A stretch of DNA of 9,202 bases from Actinomycetes bacterium (GTDB lineage Bacteria > Actinomycetota > CALGFH01). The position numbers and the translations under genes are program-made. Below, piece by piece: positions 1 through 5,722 of the stretch. The first letter of the stretch is position 1. Every line of letters begins with the position of its first letter. The notes under the pieces were generated by a model that saw only the letters and a program-made list of their open reading frames with translations, ran no database searches and was not told the DNA's origin. The stretch is from contig JASLBL010000519.1 of the NCBI GenBank assembly GCA_030146615.1, forward strand, positions 1-9,202, in the 5' to 3' direction.

Positions 1-277
1 CGAGCAGCAGGGCCCGCGTGAGGAGGTCATGCGGGGACCTTGCGGTCGAAGGGTGCAGCGTCGTGAACACGGTTCCGCCCACGAACACCACGGCGTCGGC
101 GTTCAGCACCGCCCGGCCAAGATTGCGTCGAGTCCGTCCTGGCACCGCTCCGGAGGCTGGCGCGCTGCTGGGCGTGACGATCCGCCAGTCGGGCAGCGCA
201 CCACTCAACGCGGCCTGGATGGCCTCACGATCGGGGCTCTGGTGCCCATGGGCTCCGGCGAGGAGCACAGTTGGCAT
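1..277 (-). CDS. Polysaccharide pyruvyl transferase family protein (partial, C-terminus off the left edge)
   Basis: The first 92 residues of a protein whose frame is open to the window edge. Seen: the start MPTVLLAGAHGHQSPDREAI, followed at about residues 58-76 by LNADAVVFVGGTVFTTLHPS and then a leucine-rich helix. The 'aDavV..GGTvF..LHP' block is characteristic of actinobacterial members of the CsaB/WcaK-like pyruvyl transferase family, which move pyruvate from phosphoenolpyruvate onto sugar hydroxyls as a ketal on surface polysaccharides. The ATG at 277 has a clear AAGGAG Shine-Dalgarno (289 to 284) six bases upstream, which fixes the start. It lies downstream of the flippase-glycosyltransferase gene on the same strand, fitting late modification of the polymer. 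One oddity is that the usual N-terminal 'N-x-GDEA' motif reads SPDREA here. The family call is fairly secure; the substrate is unknown. At least two thirds of the protein is outside the window. Confidence 0.75.
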   Translation of the reverse strand, partial: MPTVLLAGAHGHQSPDREAIQAALSGALPDWRIVTPSSAPASGAVPGRTRRNLGRAVLNADAVVFVGGTVFTTLHPSTARSPHDLLTRALLL

Positions 278-295
278 CAAGGTCTCCTTGAGATC

Positions 296-321
296 GCCAA
301 GCGGTGGCGGTTCCGCTTGGC
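296..321 (-). promoter_or_regulatory. Perfect 9-bp inverted repeat in the pyruvyl transferase leader
   Basis: Arms GCCAAGCGG and CCGCTTGGC pair perfectly around an 8-nt loop. The repeat ends six bases before the AAGGAG ribosome-binding site of the pyruvyl transferase gene. In RNA it would form a stable hairpin without a following U-run, so a classical terminator is unlikely. A leader hairpin affecting translation or mRNA stability, or a DNA operator, both fit. The function is inferred from position only. Confidence 0.45.
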
Positions 322-511
322 CATACGACCTCTCAGGGGCATATGTGGACTGTGACCAACGGGTGGGTGGAGATCGCTCCTGGCCGACGCCGTGGAGGCC
401 GGTAAGGGCCGCCGCCAGCCGCGTGAGCGAGCGCGCCGCTGCCCGCTTGCCGTTGCGGATAGGGGACGGAGAGAGGCCGACCGCTGCAACTGGGGGAGTT
501 CGCGGACATAA

Positions 512-533
512 CCGGCGAAGTTTACCGCGCCGG
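512..533 (-). terminator. Weak hairpin downstream of the flippase-glycosyltransferase stop
   Basis: Six-base arms CCGGCG and CGCCGG surround a 10-nt loop, beginning 15 nt after the stop codon of the fusion gene. The stem is all G/C but short, the loop is large, and there is no U-tract, so intrinsic termination is doubtful. It is listed because it sits at the expected place for an end-of-transcript structure before the 271-bp gap. Confidence 0.2.
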
Positions 534-548
534 CGAATGGGGCTCGAA

Positions 549-3128
549 TCACATCTTGCCTGCCCTCGCGCTCACCGCCTCCAGATACACGCGCTCCTGC
601 TGCGACGCCACAGCATCCCAGTGGAACTGCCGTACGAATTGCCGGCCCGCTTCGCCCATGGCCCGGCACTGCTCGGGAGCGTTCAGCAACCACAGCATCG
701 CGCGAGCGTAGGCGCCAATGTCGAAGGGGGCCACGAGCACGCCACCGTCTGGAGCGAGCACCTCGCGTAGAGCAGGAATGTCAAAGGCGAGGACGGGAGT
801 ACCGCTGGCCTGGGCTTCAAGTGACACAAGGGAGGAGGTTTCGAATCGGGAAGGCACGCAGACGAGCCTGGCTCCGATCAGGAGTGCCGCCTTCGCCGCA
901 CCGTCGACTGCTCCTGCCAGCCGGATCCGATCGCTGACGCCGAGCTCCCCGGCCAGTCGCCGTACCCGCTCCATATCACGTCCGTCGCCTGCGATCACGA
1001 GATCGGCATTGACCGACGGGGCAATCTCGGCGAATGCTCGGAGCAGCAGGTCGATGCCCTTGGCCTCCATCTCGATGCGGCCGAGGAAGACGAGGTCCGC
1101 CTTGTCGAGGCCATCGACCGAGACACCTGGCTGTTCCACCCCGTTCAGCTGTTCCACACCGTTGGGGATCACCCTGACCTCGGCGGCCGGATTGAGGGCC
1201 CGCAGCCGCGCAGCGATCCCAGAGGACACCGCGATCAGCCGCCCGTGCGTTCGGACGCCCCACTGCTCGATCAGGAAGAAGGGCAGCTTGTACTGACGCG
1301 ACTTCTGCCGGGCCCAGAGCCACTGCACCATTCCGACAACGGGACGGCGGGTCCACAGGGGCACCAGCGCCGTCGACATCGGCGGCGTGAAGTCCTCGAC
1401 GACCAGGTCGCTGGGATAGCGCCGGAGCGCGATCGGCAGGCACAGGAGGTAGCTGATGATCCTCCCGAAATAGCTGTATCGAATGCCGACCTGGACGTAC
1501 CGGATCCCTTCCTCCACCCGCTCCCGGGCACCCTTGTAGTTCAAGGTCACGACGGTGACGTCATGGCGTTGGGCGAGCCGCCGGTTGACCTCGAAGGTGC
1601 GGACCGCACCCCCGCCGCTGCCCGGGAAGCGGTGGTCGTCGAAGGCGAGATGGAGGATCCGCAATCGCTTCGTCTTGCCGGAGGGGAAGCCGTCCTCGGA
1701 GGGATCCGGAGGACGCACCGTCCCCTCGCCGGCTCCTTCCGGTCGGATGACCCTCGATGCGGAGACGAGCAACACGAGCCCAGCCCCGACGCACCACGCG
1801 ATCGGGAACTGGCGGAGAAACAGGAGCACCGTCGCCGTCGCCGCCGCAACCGCGGCCGTGTCAAGCGGCCTGCCGACCTGCGACAGTGACCTCCTGCCCT
1901 GGAAGAGGAGCAGCGCGAGCATGCAGGCGCCCCCGACCGCCGCTCCGACCGCCAGCCCCCTGATCCCTCCCAACGCCAGACCGGCAACGATGGCCGCAGC
2001 ATGGAGACCAAGGCCGATCGCCAGCAGGCGGGCCGCCGTGCGGAACCGTCGCCCAGCCAGGTAGACGATCGCCGTCAGGTAGACCGCGCTCAGGAGCACA
2101 CCGGTCGTCGCCGTGATCGGCAGCAGCGCCGAGATCCCCCCGTAGCTCGACGGGAACAGCAGGTCGATGACGGCCTGGGGCAGGGTGGCGATCACCAGCG
2201 CCACCGGCACGGTGGTGCCGAGAAAGAACCTTGCCGAGGCACGCAGCGCGGGCCGTGACCGGGCTTGGGATGCACTCAGCTCGGGGAAGACCGCGGTGGC
2301 GAGCGCGACGGTCAGCGGCAACGGGATGCGGCCAAGGATCGTGCTCACCTGGTACCGGGCGAGGTCGACGCCCGGCTCCACCAGAACACCGGCCAGCAGG
2401 ACGTCGAGGTTCACGAAGACGACGATGCCGGCCTGGATGCCGAGCAGCCAACCGCCGCGTCGCCAGAGGTCGCGGCGACGAAGCAGGGCGCCACACCAGC
2501 GCAGGTCCCCCCGCATCACCAGGACTCCGCCCGAGATGACCACCAGCGAGCTCAAGCCGAACCCGGCCAGCGCCCCCAGCGATCCCCCTCCACCCAAGAC
2601 GAACAACAAACCGAACGCGACCTTCACAGTCACCTCGCCCACGAGGAAGGTCGCCAGGAGCGAGAAGCGCTCCAGCCCCTGCAGGTACCCCACCGAGATG
2701 GCCGAGAAGAAGATGAGGCCGGCGCTGACGCTGAGCAGGAGCTGCGTCGGTCCCGAGGAGAACTGTCCCGCGACAAGAAAGACGATGACCCCTGCGACGA
2801 ACCCCTGGAGGCAGCCGAGAAGGGCCGCGAAGGAGACGCTCGCACGCCGCCCGAAGGCGCTCCCGGGCGACTCGGCGATGCCCTGGGCGATCAACCAGGG
2901 CAGCCACGCGCCGGCAATGGTGCCGCACACGGTGAGCATCACCTGCCCGCTGACGAACACCGAATACGCGTCCACTGGAAGCAGCCAGGTGAGACTGGTC
3001 GAGTAGCCGTAGTTCATGGCCCCGACCAGCACAGCCGCCAGGGTCATCCAGCCGGCTCCTCGCACCAGCCTCGTGTGGGTGTCTGCTCGCGGCGGGGACG
3101 GTGTCTCACGGGACCGCGTGCCGATCAC
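549..3128 (-). CDS. Fusion of Wzx/MATE-like polysaccharide flippase and GT4 glycosyltransferase
   Basis: An 859-residue protein. Residues about 22-460 are highly hydrophobic with roughly 12-14 membrane segments and a FPELSAS stretch (281-287), as in MOP-superfamily lipid-linked oligosaccharide flippases. Residues about 461-487 are a polar Pro/Gly/Glu linker. Residues about 488-855 are a GT4 enzyme of GT-B fold: a glycine-rich loop (GSGGGAVR, 503-510), IPNGVEQ (654-660), VFLGRIEMEAKG (680-691), AGDGRD (713-718) and the E-x7-E motif (E763, E771). Each half is about the length of the free-standing family, so this is a true two-domain protein rather than a remnant. The inferred role is adding a sugar to a lipid-linked glycan at the inner membrane face and flipping it outward. 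The GTG start overlaps the upstream stop as GTGA, with a GGGAGG-type ribosome site about ten bases before it, implying translational coupling to the GT4 gene. A six-residue tandem duplication lies at 656-667. Donor and acceptor are unknown. Confidence 0.88.
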   Translation of the reverse strand: MIGTRSRETPSPPRADTHTRLVRGAGWMTLAAVLVGAMNYGYSTSLTWLLPVDAYSVFVSGQVMLTVCGTIAGAWLPWLIAQGIAESPGSAFGRRASVSFAALLGCLQGFVAGVIVFLVAGQFSSGPTQLLLSVSAGLIFFSAISVGYLQGLERFSLLATFLVGEVTVKVAFGLLFVLGGGGSLGALAGFGLSSLVVISGGVLVMRGDLRWCGALLRRRDLWRRGGWLLGIQAGIVVFVNLDVLLAGVLVEPGVDLARYQVSTILGRIPLPLTVALATAVFPELSASQARSRPALRASARFFLGTTVPVALVIATLPQAVIDLLFPSSYGGISALLPITATTGVLLSAVYLTAIVYLAGRRFRTAARLLAIGLGLHAAAIVAGLALGGIRGLAVGAAVGGACMLALLLFQGRRSLSQVGRPLDTAAVAAATATVLLFLRQFPIAWCVGAGLVLLVSASRVIRPEGAGEGTVRPPDPSEDGFPSGKTKRLRILHLAFDDHRFPGSGGGAVRTFEVNRRLAQRHDVTVVTLNYKGARERVEEGIRYVQVGIRYSYFGRIISYLLCLPIALRRYPSDLVVEDFTPPMSTALVPLWTRRPVVGMVQWLWARQKSRQYKLPFFLIEQWGVRTHGRLIAVSSGIAARLRALNPAAEVRVIPNGVEQLNGVEQPGVSVDGLDKADLVFLGRIEMEAKGIDLLLRAFAEIAPSVNADLVIAGDGRDMERVRRLAGELGVSDRIRLAGAVDGAAKAALLIGARLVCVPSRFETSSLVSLEAQASGTPVLAFDIPALREVLAPDGGVLVAPFDIGAYARAMLWLLNAPEQCRAMGEAGRQFVRQFHWDAVASQQERVYLEAVSARAGKM
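1131..1166 (-). repeat. 18-bp tandem duplication inside the GT4 half of the fusion
   Basis: Two adjacent 18-bp units (1131-1148 and 1149-1166) match at 15 of 18 positions. In protein they give NGVEQL followed by NGVEQP (residues 656-667). The first copy occupies the usual 'PNGVD/E' position of GT4 enzymes, and the second inserts six residues just after it. Frame is kept. Confidence 0.8.
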
Positions 3129-4603
3129 GCCAGCGTCTCCCTCCCGGTGGATGCGAAATCGGCATGCGGAGCGTTGTCCGGGTCCCCACCCGGCCCGACG
3201 AGGAGGTCGTAACCGGTCGCCGGCGCCACCGAGAACGCCGCGCCATCCACGCCGAGCCGGCCGAGCGCCGGGCCGACGTCACCCTCGTCAGCACCGTGCA
3301 GGATCATCCAAGTGGTGTCGCCATGCACACAGCAGAGATCCGTCCGGCGCAAGCCGCCCCCGAGGCCCTGCAGGCGTCGAGCGGGGGCGGCCGGGATCTC
3401 GAGGATGCAGGCGGCATCGCTGCTGGTCCGCCGCCTGTCGGATCCCCGCTGTATGCGCAGTTCCCGGTCCGCCACGATGATGCCGGCAAGGCGCCGAGCG
3501 GTCTCCTCCCAGTCGAACCTCGCCGCCCAGGCTCGACAACGAACCGCCCAGGCGTAGGCCTCATCGGGCTCGGACAGCGTTACCAGCGCTCGAGCGACAC
3601 ATGCGCTGAGGTCATCACCAGGGTGCACGAGCCAGCCGGTGATGCCGTCCCGGACCGAATCGCGCAGCCCGGGAACGGGAAACGCCACCGCAGGCACGCC
3701 ATAGGCATTGGCTTCCAGCACGCCCAGACCCCAGCCCTCGCCCATCGAAGGGTTGACGGTCAGCCAGGCCGATTCCAGCAGCCGCTCCTTGCGCTCCGGC
3801 GAGACATGGCCCAGGAAGCGGACGACGTCGTCCACTCCCAGGTCCTTGGCCAGCCTTTCCAGGCGCAGCCGGTCGGGCCCATCGCCAGCAATGTCGATGG
3901 CCAGCCCGGGAACGCGCCCACGAAGCTCGAGGGCCGCCCGGACGAGCAAGTCCATGCGCTTGTGCGCCGCCAGCCGACCGACACAGCCGACCAGCGGGGA
4001 AGGTGACCGCCGACGGCTTTCAAGCTGGGCCGCCGGGGGAGCCCCGTTCGGCACGACGAAGATCGGTCCGCGCAGTCCGAGCGTGGCCCGCACGGCTGCA
4101 CGCGTGGACGGGGACACGACCGCCACCGGTCGCCGCCCGTACACCAGCCGCGACCAGCGACCTTCGAGCTCACGCCCGAGCACCCGCAACGGCCAGCTGA
4201 AATGGACGCCGAACTGCTCCTGGTGGACATGGTGGATGACGCAGACAACGGAGGTCGCTCGGCGCACGAACAGCGGCGAGAAGAACGGGATGCCGTTCTG
4301 GCAATCGACCACGGCGTCGAAGCGTCGCCGGTTGGCGGCCAGGAACGCGGCCGCGTGGCCATATAGTGAATACGTGCCGCCCCGGCGATGGACATGCACG
4401 CCGTCAACCACCGCACGCGCTGGAGCACCGTGAGGACGCGAGGTCAGCAGGGTCACCTCGGCGCCGCCGGCGGCGAATCGGCGGGCGATCTCCCAGCAGT
4501 AGACCTCTGCCCCCCCGGCCAGCGGGTGCACAGGGTCTCGCCAGTTCAGGAACAGCACCCTCGTTCCGGCCAGACCGGTGATCGAGTCGCGAGGGATCAG
4601 CAT
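3125..4603 (-). CDS. GT4 glycosyltransferase with a C-terminal extension
   Basis: A 492-residue protein. Residues about 14-378 form a GT-B glycosyltransferase of family 4: LAGGAEVYCWE (28-38) is the N-terminal acceptor/nucleotide loop, VPNG (184-187) the interdomain turn, GRLAAHKRMD (209-218) carries the phosphate-binding Arg/Lys pair, AGDGPDR (239-245) follows, and GEGWGLGVLEA (288-298) holds the E-x7-E pair E289/E297. Such enzymes transfer a sugar from a nucleotide donor with retention, here probably to a lipid-linked intermediate in the cytoplasm. Typical members end near residue 380. This one has about 110 more residues, in which LRRTDLCC, GDTTWMIL and LGRL recall a shortened, degenerate GGDEF-like fold (see findings). 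No strong Shine-Dalgarno precedes the ATG. It lies 19 nt after the stop of the family 2 gene, so re-initiation is plausible. Its TGA overlaps the GTG of the flippase fusion. Confidence 0.88.
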   Translation of the reverse strand: MLIPRDSITGLAGTRVLFLNWRDPVHPLAGGAEVYCWEIARRFAAGGAEVTLLTSRPHGAPARAVVDGVHVHRRGGTYSLYGHAAAFLAANRRRFDAVVDCQNGIPFFSPLFVRRATSVVCVIHHVHQEQFGVHFSWPLRVLGRELEGRWSRLVYGRRPVAVVSPSTRAAVRATLGLRGPIFVVPNGAPPAAQLESRRRSPSPLVGCVGRLAAHKRMDLLVRAALELRGRVPGLAIDIAGDGPDRLRLERLAKDLGVDDVVRFLGHVSPERKERLLESAWLTVNPSMGEGWGLGVLEANAYGVPAVAFPVPGLRDSVRDGITGWLVHPGDDLSACVARALVTLSEPDEAYAWAVRCRAWAARFDWEETARRLAGIIVADRELRIQRGSDRRRTSSDAACILEIPAAPARRLQGLGGGLRRTDLCCVHGDTTWMILHGADEGDVGPALGRLGVDGAAFSVAPATGYDLLVGPGGDPDNAPHADFASTGRETLA

Positions 4604-4622
4604 CCTGAGGTCACGCCGATGC

Positions 4623-5444
4623 TCACCGGCTGTCCTGCGTTGTCACCGGGACCGGTGGCGCCAGCACGAGGTCGGCTGGCAGCACGCTTACCTGGGAAGT
4701 CACCGGCAACCGAACCGCCATGGGTGACTGCGCAGCCGGCGCCACGGGCGCCACGAGATGATGAGCCCAGAGGCGCAAGGAGGACGCGACCATCCGCTTG
4801 GAGTCGTGAACGACCCGCAGGCGGGAGCCCTCACGGTCGATCCAGATCGTCGGGACCTCGACGATGCGATAATCCAGGGCTCGGGCGACCAGCAGCAGAT
4901 CCACGTCGAAGAGGAAGTCGCGTGAGGAGAGCAGGGGAAGCACCGCCTCGATGACCTCGCGCCGGAGCACCTTGGCGCCGCACTGCGTGTCCCTGTATGG
5001 GAGGTCAAACAGCTGACGCACCCAGAAGGCGAAGGCGGCACTGGCAAGCCGCCGGCTCAGCGGACGAGGTGCCGGCAGGATCGCGGCCGGATGCCAACGG
5101 GAAGCGATGGCGCCGTCAGCTTGTGCAGCGGCCTCCGCCAGGCGGAGCAGCTCGGTCGGCGGGGTCGCACAGTCGGCATCGACGAACCCGATCAGCTCGG
5201 CAGTGGCACGGCGGAACGTCTCCATGATGACGCCGCCCTTGCCGAGGCGGCGATACTCATGAAGCTCGACCCGCGGGTCTTCGGCGGCATGGCCACGGAC
5301 GATCTCGGCCGTGCGGTCACGGCAGTCGTCGAGGGCGACCATGAACCGGATGTCATGGCCGGAGCAGATTGAGCGGTAGGCCGTCAGGGTCCGGTCGATT
5401 CGATGCTCTTCGTCGTGGGCCGGGATAACGACGTCGAGGTGCAA
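4623..5444 (-). CDS. Family 2 glycosyltransferase, polyprenyl-phosphate hexose synthase-like
   Basis: GT-A fold enzyme related to dolichyl/polyprenyl-phosphate glucose or mannose synthases, which load a sugar onto a lipid phosphate. The protein opens with LDVVIPAHDEEHRID. It then has ALDDCRDRT, a GKGGV loop, FVDADCATPP with the metal-binding D-A-D, YRDTQCGAKVLRR (the family's 'DtqcGfK' block) and EVPTIWIDREGSRLRV. I chose the TTG at 5444 because a perfect AGGAGG (5457-5452) lies seven bases before it and the family normally starts right at this strand; this gives 273 residues. An in-frame ATG at 5510 would add 22 low-complexity residues (295 in all) but has no ribosome site. The C-terminal 40-45 residues are Pro/Val/Ala-rich and not family-like, and no membrane helix is seen. 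It is first in the leftward block and probably co-transcribed with the GT4 gene. The exact sugar is unknown. Confidence 0.87.
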   Translation of the reverse strand: MHLDVVIPAHDEEHRIDRTLTAYRSICSGHDIRFMVALDDCRDRTAEIVRGHAAEDPRVELHEYRRLGKGGVIMETFRRATAELIGFVDADCATPPTELLRLAEAAAQADGAIASRWHPAAILPAPRPLSRRLASAAFAFWVRQLFDLPYRDTQCGAKVLRREVIEAVLPLLSSRDFLFDVDLLLVARALDYRIVEVPTIWIDREGSRLRVVHDSKRMVASSLRLWAHHLVAPVAPAAQSPMAVRLPVTSQVSVLPADLVLAPPVPVTTQDSR

Positions 5445-5451
5445 GCAAGGG

Positions 5452-5457
5452 CCTCCT
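5452..5457 (-). promoter_or_regulatory. Ribosome-binding site that argues for a TTG start
   Basis: AGGAGG on the minus strand, seven bases upstream of the in-frame TTG at 5444. The competing ATG at 5510 is preceded only by a T-rich stretch without anti-Shine-Dalgarno complementarity. It lies inside the coding sequence if the ATG were used. Confidence 0.65.
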
Positions 5458-5595
5458 GCATACGAAAGCGGGCCACCGGGGGCAGGCGGCACGCTGGGGG
5501 ATTCCGCCATTGCGACTAAAAGAGCGTCAGCGGCATCTGATGCGTTACGCGAGCCCGCGGCAGGATCGTCCCGAACTGGCGAGCGCGTGCCGCCG

Positions 5596-5608
5596 GCCTC
5601 AATGAGGC
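5596..5608. promoter_or_regulatory. 13-bp palindrome next to the candidate promoter
   Basis: GCCTCA and TGAGGC surround a single central A. It ends three bases before the proposed -35 element, a position typical of an activator or repressor site. Thirteen bases is short, so a chance occurrence in G+C-rich DNA is possible. Confidence 0.3.
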
Positions 5609-5611
5609 GAT

Positions 5612-5640
5612 GTGACAGTGCGGAGACGTCCCGCTATGTT
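5612..5640 (+). promoter_or_regulatory. Candidate sigma-70-type promoter for the lysozyme-like gene
   Basis: GTGACA (5612-5617, five of six to TTGACA) and TATGTT (5635-5640, four of six to TATAAT) are separated by exactly 17 bases. Transcription would begin near 5647, leaving a leader of about 75 nt before the ATG at 5723. The prediction rests on consensus matching only. Confidence 0.45.
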
Positions 5641-5677
5641 CATCAGCGCCTGAATCCCCCGTTCGTCATGCATGGGT

Positions 5678-5693
5678 CCGGGCCACTGCCCGG
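5678..5693 (+). promoter_or_regulatory. Leader hairpin upstream of the lysozyme-like gene
   Basis: CCGGGC and GCCCGG pair perfectly around the four-base loop CACT, inside the predicted leader and 16 bases before the AGGAGG ribosome site. It could protect the mRNA or be part of a small regulatory fold. No known riboswitch pattern was recognised. Confidence 0.35.
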
Positions 5694-5709
5694 CGGGGTG
5701 CGGTCGTGT

Positions 5710-5715
5710 AGGAGG
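5710..5715 (+). promoter_or_regulatory. Ribosome-binding site that sets the start of the lysozyme-like gene
   Basis: AGGAGG seven bases before the ATG at 5723. It rules out the upstream in-frame ATG at 5672, which would add 17 residues in front of a well-formed signal peptide and sits just before the leader hairpin. Confidence 0.85.
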
Positions 5716-5722
5716 GCGAGCC

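Larger units (their letters stand above)
278..548. other. 271-bp non-coding gap inside the minus-strand block
   Basis: This is the only long gap between genes of the leftward block; the others are 19 nt or an overlap. I see no credible gene: the open frames crossing it are antisense or out of frame with the neighbours and lack good start sites. It holds a hairpin just after the flippase-fusion stop (512-533), a longer perfect inverted repeat close to the pyruvyl transferase start (296-321), and that gene's Shine-Dalgarno. The arrangement suggests that the pyruvyl transferase may have its own promoter or leader control. I could not find a convincing -35/-10 pair. Confidence 0.5.
5445..5722. 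other. Divergent regulatory region between the assembly genes and the secreted-enzyme genes
   Basis: About 210-280 bp separate the two divergent coding blocks, depending on the family 2 enzyme's start. No gene is seen. On the plus strand it contains a candidate promoter (5612-5640), a palindrome abutting it, a leader hairpin and a ribosome site. Short palindromes GCATCTGATGC (5533-5543) and GCGTTACGC (5542-5550) lie nearer the minus-strand gene. I could not pick a convincing promoter for the leftward block. Confidence 0.5.

Noticed and set aside
2167..3212. Long plus-strand open frames opposite the flippase (up to about 315 codons)
   Set aside because: They lie antisense to a gene with clear membrane segments, their composition is Arg/Gln/Glu/Pro-rich as expected of antisense frames in G+C-rich DNA, and they show no family motif.
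3101..4433. Plus-strand open frames opposite the GT4 gene (about 240-300 codons)
   Set aside because: They are antisense shadows of a gene with intact GT4 motifs and have no ribosome site or recognisable domain.
5641..5722. Possible riboswitch (for example a cyclic di-AMP type, known upstream of wall hydrolases) in the lysozyme-like leader
   Set aside because: The leader is only about 75 nt and shows one simple hairpin; I could not find the multi-helix layout or conserved blocks of such an RNA.
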